This document shows positions 24,864-32,460 of a stretch of DNA of 64,000 nucleotides, piece after piece (positions within the stretch are counted from its first letter, which is position 1; every line of letters starts with the position of its first letter). Position numbers and translations under genes: made by a program. The stretch is taken from assembly GCA_910579995.1 (NCBI GenBank), contig CAJTWH010000009.1:1-64000 (forward strand), in the 5' to 3' direction. The notes beneath the pieces were generated by a model, which was not told where the DNA came from, searched no databases, and saw nothing but the letters and a program-made list of their open reading frames with translations. The DNA is from an uncultured Muribaculaceae bacterium. Its GTDB lineage: Bacteria > Bacteroidota > Bacteroidia > Bacteroidales > Muribaculaceae.

Positions 24864-26342
24864 TTACTTATTTGGCGTTGGTACTATATACTTTAAATCT
24901 TTATGATAAGTATAGGCGCCTACCGTAAGGTAACCTGAATTATAATATCCATTTCCATCGCCATTGTAGCCCCAGTTTATATATACATTCGGGTCGGAAA
25001 TATAATTCAGATAATTCGTTTGAACCTTTACGAATCTTCCGGGAGAGGTCACCGTATAAAGGGATACAGCATATCGACGGTAATAAGACTTGAATCCACA
25101 AGCCACAAAAGCGTGACCGACCTCACTGCCGTTGGAATCATACGCCGTACCTCTGACATACACAGGTTTTGATTCAGATACGTATTTTGATATGTCAGTT
25201 ATACTTGTCATATTAATAATTCCGGAAGTCAGATAGCCACACTTTTTGAATGTCGAGTTTGCATTATCTGTTGTAATTCCAGTGCCTTCGGCAGAAAATG
25301 TGGCGTTCGACATTTCTGCAAGCTCCAAAAGAAAATCTGAAGTTTCAGCAGTCGAATATGATAATGGCATTTTTGACCAATCATATTTTTCAGGCCATTC
25401 ATAATATCTCATGATTTGTCCCATCGCAATCGGCCCGCAACCGGCGGGAGCATTATCAATTATATTAAATTTATTCAATACCAGCGGAAAACTTTGATTA
25501 TATCCCCCGTATTGCCCCCAAGAAGATAATACAAATGGAGAAATCTCGGTCTTTTCTTCTTCACAAACATAGTATCGTACAGCTGATATGGGTTTGTAAT
25601 TTGTCTGGAATTGCCAATAGCAATAATTCTTAGCACTTTGGTATACTTCAGAAGAGCTCCACCCTGTCTGATTTTTACTAAGAAAATAGTCAAGGCCGTT
25701 GTTTTCTAAAATATGATAAGTTCCGTATGGCCACGACAAAAGACTGTCGTTCATTATAGATTTTGAGTTGTTGAATTGGTCTTTAAGCGATTGTGGCCAT
25801 GATTCAAAGTCTTCGCCATCCTCAGGAGCTGCACGGCTGTTGATTTTTAACCCTTGCTTTTCAACCAAGCTCCACAAGAACTGATTGTCAAGCACAGAGT
25901 CTTTTGGTAGAGAAAGTGTATGCTCTATGTTTTGCTTAATAATTTCAAAAGCAAAATATGTATTGGGATTTATCTTTTCAAGATTTATATGGCCATGGTC
26001 ATTGAAGGCCAATACTGGCGTGGCAGTTTTAATTGCGCTCAGAACTACAAAACCATCATTTTCTCCATAATTAATGATATACATTAAAGGAACACCAGTA
26101 TCATCTAAAACGGAATCGATTGAAAGCGTATTTGCTCTAGACATTACATTGTCTAAAGATTGTATCGACATTGACATCCTTAGGGCTTCAAATATATTTA
26201 CCTTAATGGAATCAGGGGCAGGTTCATCAACTTGGGCTTGTGGAGAATTGAGATTATTATCAGCAGTGTTTATAGATAATTCTTCCTGCTGATAGCAACT
26301 CGCCATGAACAATAATAATACAAAATAAAATAGTTTTTTCAT
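24864..26342 (-). CDS. C10 family (streptopain-like) cysteine protease, lipoprotein
   Basis: This 492-residue protein has the lipobox 'MASC' (Cys16). Residues 45-170 match the Spi/propeptide region of C10 proteases ('GFVVLSAIKTATPVLAFNDHGHI'). The mature protease has the catalytic Cys302 in 'NAPAGCGPIAMGQIMRYYEWP' (compare SpeB GCVATATAQIMKYHNYP, quoted from memory), His410 in 'SEVGHAFVACGF', and 'YINWGYNGDGNGYY' (N456-W457-G458) near the active site. All catalytic residues are present, so it should be active after removal of the propeptide. It is attached to the membrane, perhaps on the outside. Relatives include the Bfp proteases of B. fragilis. It is AT-rich relative to its neighbours. Confidence 0.92.
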   Translation of the reverse strand: MKKLFYFVLLLFMASCYQQEELSINTADNNLNSPQAQVDEPAPDSIKVNIFEALRMSMSIQSLDNVMSRANTLSIDSVLDDTGVPLMYIINYGENDGFVVLSAIKTATPVLAFNDHGHINLEKINPNTYFAFEIIKQNIEHTLSLPKDSVLDNQFLWSLVEKQGLKINSRAAPEDGEDFESWPQSLKDQFNNSKSIMNDSLLSWPYGTYHILENNGLDYFLSKNQTGWSSSEVYQSAKNYCYWQFQTNYKPISAVRYYVCEEEKTEISPFVLSSWGQYGGYNQSFPLVLNKFNIIDNAPAGCGPIAMGQIMRYYEWPEKYDWSKMPLSYSTAETSDFLLELAEMSNATFSAEGTGITTDNANSTFKKCGYLTSGIINMTSITDISKYVSESKPVYVRGTAYDSNGSEVGHAFVACGFKSYYRRYAVSLYTVTSPGRFVKVQTNYLNYISDPNVYINWGYNGDGNGYYNSGYLTVGAYTYHKDLKYIVPTPNK

Positions 26343-26371
26343 AACTAAGAAGTTAATTAGGTTTGCGATGG

Positions 26372-26403
26372 CAAATATAATTGTTAATCCAATATTCTAC
26401 AAA
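26372..26403 (-). promoter_or_regulatory. Promoter of the C10 protease operon
   Basis: On the minus strand TTTG (26400-26403), 20 nt, TATATTTG (26372-26379): an exact match, 30 nt before the ATG. Confidence 0.8.
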
Positions 26404-26647
26404 TTTTTTTTGCCTTGTTTTTAATATTTATTGAGATATTTATTAATAATGGAGTCTGCTCGTAATCTCTAACATGAAATAGACTGTCATCAGCAGCTTT
26501 TCGGGTTAAAAAACATGTTTAAGGACATGTTTTCTTGCCTTTTTGGATAATTTATCTTAAATTCGCACGTCGTTGGAAAAATTATTATTTTTCCAACTGT
26601 TTACGCATAAAAACATCAATACCTGTTATAATAATCCTAAAACCAAA
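26404..26647. other. Divergent intergenic region before the storage-polysaccharide operon
   Basis: No gene is supported here. A candidate promoter for the plus-strand operon is CTTG (26534-26537), 20 nt, TAAATTCG (26558-26565), with one deviation in each box. It would start transcription near 26572, inside the open frame that begins at 26573, and so supports the ATG at 26648. An acatg-containing pair (aaaacatgttt, 26510-26530) lies just upstream and could be an operator. Confidence 0.4.
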
Positions 26648-28600
26648 ATGAGTTATCTTAAATTTGATAAGAATCTGCTCATCAACTTGGACCAGTCGCT
26701 CCCCAAAGAGATGCTCCGCACCAACCGTGCGGGTGCATATCACTGCACCACGCTGGTGGGTTGTAATACCCGCAAACAGCATGGTCTGCTCGTGATACCC
26801 ATTGAGGAGATGGACAACAAGTCGCATGTGCTGCTTTCGAGCCTCGACGAGACTGTGATTCAGCACGGTGCGCCTTTCAATCTGGGTATACACCGCTATC
26901 AGGGCGGCGTATACAGCCCGGCCGGCCACAAGTATATCCGTGAGTTCGACTGCGAGGAAGTGCCGCGCATGACTTATCGCGTGGGTGGCGTGATCCTCAC
27001 CAAGGAGAAAATTTTTATCAGCCATGAAAACCGAATCCTGATCCGCTATACTCTTGTGGAGGCCCACTCCGACACGACATTGCGCTTCCGTCCGTTCTTG
27101 GCTTTCCGAGAGGTAAACAGCCTCTGCGTCGCCAACGACGCAATCAACCGCGACATCGAGCATGTAAAGAACGGTATCGGCACTTGTCTCTATAAAGGCT
27201 ATCCGACTCTCTACATGCAGTTTAACCGCGAGCCCGCTTGGGTCGACGAACCCAACTGGTACAATGGTATCGAATATGTGAAAGACCTTGAGCGCGGCGT
27301 GCCATACTGCGAGGACCTCTGGGTGCCCGGTTATTTCGAAGTTCCCATCAAGAAAGGCGAGTCGATAATATTCTCTGCCGGTGTAAGCCCGGTAGATACC
27401 AAGAATCTCACCAAGATGTATGAGGCCGAGGTGGCAAGCCGCACTCCCCGTACATCTTTCTTCAATTGCCTTAAAAACAGCGCCAAGCAATTCTATATCC
27501 GTCGTGGCGAAGGCACTTATATCGTGTCGGGTTTCCCGTGGGGCGTGGTACTTGCCCGCAACACCTTCATGGCTCTCCCCGGCCTTACCCTCGCCATCGA
27601 CCACCGTGCCGACTTTGAGGCGATATGCGACACCGCTCTCAAATCGCTCATCAAGTATGCCGACACAGGCGAGCTCTCCAAGCACATACAAGGTATCGAC
27701 ATGCCCGACATCCCTCTGTGGGCTATCTGGGCAATACAGCAGTATGCCAAAAATGTGGGCATGGAAGAAGCCCGCAAGAAATATTTCGAGCCTGTAGCCC
27801 AGCTTGTCGACGACATCCTCCGCAACGGCTATCCCAACCTCTTCGTTGCTGATGAGACAGGTCTGCTGAGCACCGACGGCCATCTCCGCCCGGCTTCATG
27901 GATGAACTCGGTGCTCAACGGCGCTCCCGTCGTACGCCGCACCGGTATGCTCGTGGAATTCAACGCCTTGTGGTACAACGCCCTGATGTTTGCAGCCGCC
28001 CTCGCCGAAGGCGATGAAGGCCTTGCCCGTCAGCGCGAGAAATGGGTTGAGGCTGCCGACAAGATGAAGAAACCTTTTGTCGACACCTTCCTCAACGCAA
28101 GCGGATATCTCTACGACTTCGTCGACGGCACTTACGCCGACCCCTCTGTGCGCCCCAATATGGCCATCGCCATCGGCCTCGACTACTCGCCGCTTGACCG
28201 CCGCCAGCGCAAGAGCGTGCTCGATGTTGTCACACGTGAGCTTCTCACCCCCAAAGGTCTGCGCACTCTCTCGCCCAAGAGCTACGGCTACCGTCCCAAC
28301 TACCTCGGCTCTCCCGACGAGCGCGAGTTTGCCATGCACAACGGCCCGGCACGTCCGTGGCTTGCCGGCTTCTACGCCGACGCCTACCTGCGCGTGTTCG
28401 GCATGAGCGGCGTTGGATATCTCGACCGTCTCCTGATCGGATTCGAAGACGAGATGACCGAGGGCTGCGTGGCTTCGCTGAGCCAGCTCTACGACGGCAA
28501 CCCGCCATATACCGGACGCGGTGCTGTCAGCCATGCCACAAACGTGGCCGAGGTACTCAGAGCCTACCGCACTCTCAAACGCTTTGACCAGAACGCCTAA
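26648..28600 (+). CDS. Glycogen debranching enzyme (amylo-alpha-1,6-glucosidase type)
   Basis: This 650-residue cytoplasmic enzyme has the N-terminal GDE domain ('TNRAGAYHCTTLVGCNTRKQHGLLV') and a C-terminal (alpha/alpha)6 barrel ('YIVSGFPWGVVLARNTFMALPGL', 'RTGMLVEFNALWYNALMF', 'RPNMAIAIGLDYSPLD'). It removes alpha-1,6 branches from glycogen-like storage polymer. The ATG at 26648 (MSYLKFDKN) is chosen because a candidate promoter lies upstream and the extra 25 codons of the longer frame look non-coding. It is the first gene of a three-gene unit with the glycosyltransferase (27-nt gap) and the GH57-like gene (29-nt gap). Confidence 0.9.
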   Translation: MSYLKFDKNLLINLDQSLPKEMLRTNRAGAYHCTTLVGCNTRKQHGLLVIPIEEMDNKSHVLLSSLDETVIQHGAPFNLGIHRYQGGVYSPAGHKYIREFDCEEVPRMTYRVGGVILTKEKIFISHENRILIRYTLVEAHSDTTLRFRPFLAFREVNSLCVANDAINRDIEHVKNGIGTCLYKGYPTLYMQFNREPAWVDEPNWYNGIEYVKDLERGVPYCEDLWVPGYFEVPIKKGESIIFSAGVSPVDTKNLTKMYEAEVASRTPRTSFFNCLKNSAKQFYIRRGEGTYIVSGFPWGVVLARNTFMALPGLTLAIDHRADFEAICDTALKSLIKYADTGELSKHIQGIDMPDIPLWAIWAIQQYAKNVGMEEARKKYFEPVAQLVDDILRNGYPNLFVADETGLLSTDGHLRPASWMNSVLNGAPVVRRTGMLVEFNALWYNALMFAAALAEGDEGLARQREKWVEAADKMKKPFVDTFLNASGYLYDFVDGTYADPSVRPNMAIAIGLDYSPLDRRQRKSVLDVVTRELLTPKGLRTLSPKSYGYRPNYLGSPDEREFAMHNGPARPWLAGFYADAYLRVFGMSGVGYLDRLLIGFEDEMTEGCVASLSQLYDGNPPYTGRGAVSHATNVAEVLRAYRTLKRFDQNA

Positions 28601-28627
28601 CCCCAATCTTATCAATACCATATCACA

Positions 28628-29890
28628 ATGAAAGCATTAATGTTCGGTTGGGAGTTTCCCCCTCATATCTTAGGTGGCCTCGGCACTGCCAGCTACGGAC
28701 TCACCCGAGGAATGTGGGAATGTGGCGACATGGACATCACCTTCGTCATTCCCAAACCTTTCGGCGATGAAGACAAAAGTTTCGCCAACATCATCGGTAC
28801 TTCTCAAGTGCCCGTGGCTTGGCGCGATGTCAACCGCGACTATGTAGAGTCGCGTATCGGCAAGGTGATGGACCCCGACCTGTATTATAAGTTGCGCGAC
28901 CATATCTACGCCGACTTCAACTACATGCGCACCAACGACCTCGGATGTATAGAATTCTCAGGCCGCTACCCCGACAATATTCTCGAAGAAATCAACAATT
29001 ACTCCATTACAGCCGGAGTGATAGCCCGCACTCTTGATTTCGACATCATCCATAGCCACGACTGGCTCACCTATCCTGCCGGCATACACGCCAAGCAGGT
29101 CACAGGCAAGCCTCTCGTAGTCCATGTCCACGCAACGGAGTACGACCGTTCGCGAGGTAAGCCCAACCCTACCGTCTACGGTATCGAGCGCGACGGTATG
29201 ACCCATGCCGACCACGTGATCACCGTGAGCAACCTTACCCGACAGACCGTTATCGACCACTACGGTATCGACCCCTCGAAGGTGACCACGGTGCACAATG
29301 CAGTCGTGCCCCTGAGTCAGGACCTGCTCGACATCGAAATGCCGCGCGCCACAAAAGAGAAAGTTGTTACTTTCCTCGGACGTATCACCATGCAGAAAGG
29401 CCCCGAATACTTCGTGGAAGCCGCTGCCAAAGTGCTGCGTAACTGCAACAACGTCCGCTTCGTGATGGCCGGCTCGGGCGATATGATGAACAAGATGATC
29501 AACCTCGCCGCAGAGCGCGGTATCGCCGACCGCTTCCACTTCCCCGGCTTCCAGAAAGGACGTCAGGTATACGAAATGCTCAAGGCCAGCGACGTGTATA
29601 TCATGCCGTCGGTGTCGGAGCCTTTCGGTATCTCACCCCTCGAGGCCATGCAGATGGGAGTGCCTTCGATCATATCCAAGCAAAGCGGTTGCGCCGAGAT
29701 TCTCGACAACGTAATCAAGACCGACTACTGGGATATCGACGCTATGGCCGACGCCATTCATGCCATCATATCTTACCCGGCCCTCTACCGCCAGATGCGC
29801 GAGGACGGCTTGGCCGAAGTTGCCCAGATCACTTGGGACAAGGCCGGCCAAAAAGTTATAAACATATATAACAAAGTTTTAGGACGCTAA
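28628..29890 (+). CDS. Glycogen synthase-like glycosyltransferase (GT4/GT5 fold)
   Basis: This 420-residue GT-B enzyme starts with 'MFGWEFPPHILGGLGTASYGLTRG', the sugar-nucleotide loop seen in starch/glycogen synthases, where KxGGLG or similar binds the donor. The C-terminal half has 'FLGRITMQKGPEYFVEAA' and the E-x7-E motif 'SEPFGISPLEAMQMGVPSI'. It most likely elongates the alpha-glucan that its neighbours debranch and remodel. No N-terminal signal is seen, so it is cytoplasmic. Confidence 0.88.
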   Translation: MKALMFGWEFPPHILGGLGTASYGLTRGMWECGDMDITFVIPKPFGDEDKSFANIIGTSQVPVAWRDVNRDYVESRIGKVMDPDLYYKLRDHIYADFNYMRTNDLGCIEFSGRYPDNILEEINNYSITAGVIARTLDFDIIHSHDWLTYPAGIHAKQVTGKPLVVHVHATEYDRSRGKPNPTVYGIERDGMTHADHVITVSNLTRQTVIDHYGIDPSKVTTVHNAVVPLSQDLLDIEMPRATKEKVVTFLGRITMQKGPEYFVEAAAKVLRNCNNVRFVMAGSGDMMNKMINLAAERGIADRFHFPGFQKGRQVYEMLKASDVYIMPSVSEPFGISPLEAMQMGVPSIISKQSGCAEILDNVIKTDYWDIDAMADAIHAIISYPALYRQMREDGLAEVAQITWDKAGQKVINIYNKVLGR

Positions 29891-29919
29891 TCGCTTACCT
29901 AACACATCCAATTGACAAA

Positions 29920-31341
29920 ATGAAAGCTATTTGTTTCAACTTCGAGATACATCAGCCGTTCCGTCTCAAACGTTACCGTTTCTTCGACATCGGCCGCGAC
30001 CACTACTACTTTGATGATTTCACCAACGATGATATCATCACCCGCATAGCCCACAACAGCTACATCCCTGCCGCAGAGACTCTTCTGCGCATGGTAGAAG
30101 GCAATCAGGGACGCTTCCGCTTCTCTATCGCCATCTCTGGTGTGGCTTTCGAGCAGTTCGAGCACTATGTACCCGAGTTTATCGACATCCTCAAGAAGCT
30201 CGCCGACACCGGCTGTGTTGAATTCGTGGCCCAGCCTTTCGCATACTCGCTCGCCTCGCTCGCCGATCCCGAGGAATTCGCCCAGCAGATCGCCGACACC
30301 TGCAGCATACTCCGCAGCCGCTTCGGCGTGACACCCAAGGTTGTCCGCAACACCGAGCTTATCTACGACGATGACCTCGCACCCCAGCTCACCGCCATGG
30401 GCTTTGAAGGCGTACTCACCGAGGGTGCAAAGCACATCCTCGGCTGGAAGTCACCCAACTATATCTACACCGCCGCCTCATCGCCCGAGCTCCGTCTGCT
30501 TCTGCGCAACAGCAAGCTCAGCGACGATATCGCATACCGCTTCAGCGACACTTCATGGAGCGAATTCCCCCTCACCGCCGACAAGTATGTGAGCTGGATT
30601 GCCGCCACCCCCATGGAAGAGCAGATTGTGAATATCTTCCTCAACATGGAGACATTCGGCGACCTCCATCCCGCCACTACCGGTATCTTCCAGTTCCTTG
30701 AGGCGCTTCCCCGTTTCGCTGCCGAGAACGGTATCGACTTCATGACACCCACCGAGGCCATCGCCAAAATCAAACCCGTAGGCGAGCTCAGCGTAATGCA
30801 CCCCATATCGAGCGCCGACGAGGCACGCGATACCTCGGCATGGCTCGGCAACCGCCTCCAGAATGAAGCTTTCGAGAAACTTTACTCGGCTTCTGAGCGC
30901 GTGCGTCAGTGCCAGAACCGTGCCCTCAAGCGCGACTGGCAATACCTCCAGAGCTGCGACCACTTCTACTATATGAACAACCGCGCCGCTTTCAGCCCCT
31001 ACGAGACCAACTTCGCCGCTTTCACAAACTACATGAATGTCCTCGCAGACTTCCTCATGCGCGTGGAAGAAGAGTTCCCCTCGCAGGTTGACAATGAAGA
31101 GCTCAATGCGCTGCTCATGACTATCTCCAACCAAGGCGCCGAGATCGAGGCCCTCAACAAGGAGCTCAACTCAATGCGCAAGAATGTGGAGCAATACAAT
31201 ATCGAGCACCGCAACCGCAAGGAAACGGTTGAAGAGCCCGCTGCAGCACCGGCCAAGAAGCCCCGCGCCAAGAAGGCCGCAGCCGAGCCCAAAGCCAAGG
31301 CAGCTCCTAAAAAACGCGCCTCAAAAAAGACTGAGGAATAA
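29920..31341 (+). CDS. GH57 alpha-amylase-like protein with histone-H1-like tail
   Basis: This 473-residue cytoplasmic protein shows GH57 motifs: 'NFEIHQPF' (motif 1), the nucleophile E146 in 'RNTELIYDD' (motif 3) and 'FLNMETFGDLHP' (motif 4). In active GH57 amylases motif 4 reads FxDxETFG. Here the acid Asp is Asn242, so hydrolysis is doubtful. Bacteroidetes members lacking catalytic residues have been described as alpha-amylase-like proteins. Residues about 385-425 form a coiled coil. The last ~40 residues are an Ala/Lys/Pro-rich tail (e.g. AKKAAAEPKAKAAPKKR) like histone H1. It is the third gene of the storage operon. Confidence 0.88.
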   Translation: MKAICFNFEIHQPFRLKRYRFFDIGRDHYYFDDFTNDDIITRIAHNSYIPAAETLLRMVEGNQGRFRFSIAISGVAFEQFEHYVPEFIDILKKLADTGCVEFVAQPFAYSLASLADPEEFAQQIADTCSILRSRFGVTPKVVRNTELIYDDDLAPQLTAMGFEGVLTEGAKHILGWKSPNYIYTAASSPELRLLLRNSKLSDDIAYRFSDTSWSEFPLTADKYVSWIAATPMEEQIVNIFLNMETFGDLHPATTGIFQFLEALPRFAAENGIDFMTPTEAIAKIKPVGELSVMHPISSADEARDTSAWLGNRLQNEAFEKLYSASERVRQCQNRALKRDWQYLQSCDHFYYMNNRAAFSPYETNFAAFTNYMNVLADFLMRVEEEFPSQVDNEELNALLMTISNQGAEIEALNKELNSMRKNVEQYNIEHRNRKETVEEPAAAPAKKPRAKKAAAEPKAKAAPKKRASKKTEE

Positions 31342-31376
31342 TATGTGACTTTGCTCTTGCAGAGTCGATTGGTAAT

Positions 31377-31416
31377 AAAAAGTTTATAAGTTGTCTCGAT
31401 GACTTATAAACTTTTT
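31377..31416 (+). terminator. Terminator after the GH57-like gene
   Basis: Perfect 14-bp stem, left arm 31377-31390 (aaaaagtttataag) and right arm 31403-31416, with U-runs on both strands. It separates the storage operon from the kinase gene. Confidence 0.85.
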
Positions 31417-31441
31417 ATTCTTAATTTAATATCTACATGCC

Positions 31442-32071
31442 ATGCTACCCTCAAAATATGTAATCACTATCGGCCGCAGTTTCGGCAGCGGCGGACGCGC
31501 CCTCGGCCGCATGATAGCCGAGCGGCTCGGCATAGCCTTCTACGATAAAATGCTCCTTGTTAAAGCCGCCGAGAAAGCCGGCTACAACATCGAATATTTC
31601 GAGCAGGGCGACGAGCGTATGCCCAAGATTTTAGGAAGCATAATTCCTTATTCCATGGGTTTCTATCCTACATCGTGGGTGGGAGATACTACCGGAAGTG
31701 CCGACAGAGTATATAAGGCACAGTGCGACTTCATGCACGAGCTCGCCGCCGGCGAACCCTGCGTGATCGTTGGCCGCAGCGCCGATTATGTGCTCCGCGA
31801 TGTCGACAATGTGGTCAATATCTTCGTCCATGCACCCCTCGACGAGTGCGCCAAGCGCATTGTCAGCCGCAACGAGTCGCAGACTCTCGACGAGGCACGC
31901 GCCCTCGCCGAGCGTACCAACAAACTCCGCTCGCACTTCTACAACTTCTATACCGACAAGCGCTGGGGCCATGCCTGCAGCTACGACCTCTGCCTCGACT
32001 CCTCTCTCCTGTCGATGGAAGAGCTCGCCGACATCGTCATCAACTACATCCACCGCCGCCTCGATAAGTAA
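31442..32071 (+). CDS. Cytidylate kinase-like family protein
   Basis: This 209-residue P-loop protein is of the stand-alone cytidylate-kinase-like family found widely in anaerobes. The P-loop is 'TIGRSFGSGGRALGRMIAERLG'; 'VIVGRSADYVL' and 'DECAKRIVSRNESQTLDEA' are also typical. The substrate is unproven; it is not the canonical Cmk. Its last 54 nt and the 12 nt after the stop are duplicated 270 bp downstream (32288-32353). Confidence 0.88.
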   Translation: MLPSKYVITIGRSFGSGGRALGRMIAERLGIAFYDKMLLVKAAEKAGYNIEYFEQGDERMPKILGSIIPYSMGFYPTSWVGDTTGSADRVYKAQCDFMHELAAGEPCVIVGRSADYVLRDVDNVVNIFVHAPLDECAKRIVSRNESQTLDEARALAERTNKLRSHFYNFYTDKRWGHACSYDLCLDSSLLSMEELADIVINYIHRRLDK

Positions 32072-32083
32072 CAAGCAGGCTGC
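32018..32083 (+). repeat. Gene-3'-end direct repeat, gene-proximal copy (66 bp)
   Basis: Covers the last codons of the kinase-like gene, its TAA and 12 further bases. The second copy at 32288-32353 differs at one base (gagctcgcc against gagcttgcc). Confidence 0.95.
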
Positions 32084-32116
32084 GCTTGATTAAGAGCGCA
32101 GCCTATTCTTTTTTTT
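32078..32116 (+). terminator. Terminator of the kinase-like gene
   Basis: Perfect stem ggctgcgct (32078-32086) / agcgcagcc (32095-32103), then tattctttttttt. The left arm lies in the 66-bp repeat and the right arm in the insert, so the distal copy cannot form this hairpin. Confidence 0.85.
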
Positions 32117-32117
32117 G

Positions 32118-32172
32118 TAAATAAAAAACAAAACCCGATAGCTTGATATACAGGGGCTACCGGGATTCAACA
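32118..32172 (-). ncRNA. Candidate short transcript (~50 nt) within the insert
   Basis: On the minus strand a promoter (32176-32206) is followed within 5-15 nt by a stem CCCGGTAGC (32156-32164) / GCTATCGGG (32134-32142) with one G-U pair, then TTTTGTTTTTTATTT. Promoter and terminator are complete but leave room only for an RNA of about 50 nt. It could be a small RNA, a decoy, or a relic of a gene removed by rearrangement. No coding is possible. Confidence 0.4.
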
Positions 32173-32175
32173 CTG

Positions 32176-32206
32176 CAAAAGTAGTGCTTTTATTTCAAAT
32201 AACAAA
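32176..32206 (-). promoter_or_regulatory. Promoter inside the 204-bp insert
   Basis: On the minus strand TTTG (32203-32206), 19 nt, TACTTTTG (32176-32183). It points toward the 3' end of the kinase-like gene, not to any coding sequence. Confidence 0.6.
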
Positions 32207-32287
32207 ATAAACCGTGTGCGTCCAAATAAATAATCTAAAAAAATGATATTACCTTATAAGGCTACATCTACAATCTAATCTTTTTTA

Positions 32288-32353
32288 GAAGAGCTTGCCG
32301 ACATCGTCATCAACTACATCCACCGCCGCCTCGATAAGTAACAAGCAGGCTGC
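32288..32353 (+). repeat. Gene-3'-end direct repeat, distal copy (66 bp)
   Basis: Near-identical copy of 32018-32083, without a gene upstream. Between the copies are 204 bp. After it the sequence continues with a hairpin (32376-32422). Confidence 0.95.
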
Positions 32354-32375
32354 AATCGTCGCTTGGTGACAAAAA

Positions 32376-32450
32376 ACAGCGTAGCTGCGCGACTATAGTA
32401 GCTTGTCGCGCAGCTACGCTGTCTTTTTGCAGCTATGTGGCGCATAGCTG
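32376..32450. repeat. Hairpin repeats upstream of the ABC-F stop
   Basis: Perfect 18-bp stem 32376-32393/32405-32422 (core gcgtagctgcgcgac) with an 11-nt loop, then tcttttt, and an 8-bp stem cagctatg/catagctg (32430-32437/32443-32450). The core of the first is the same as in the 24-bp stem at 102-164. It may terminate the ABC-F transcript on the minus strand. Confidence 0.75.
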
Positions 32451-32460
32451 ATCCACAGTT

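Noticed and set aside
26585..27883. Long minus-strand frame opposite the debranching enzyme (432 codons)
   Set aside because: Antisense shadow. The plus-strand product has clear enzyme motifs, and the antisense product has none and no promoter.
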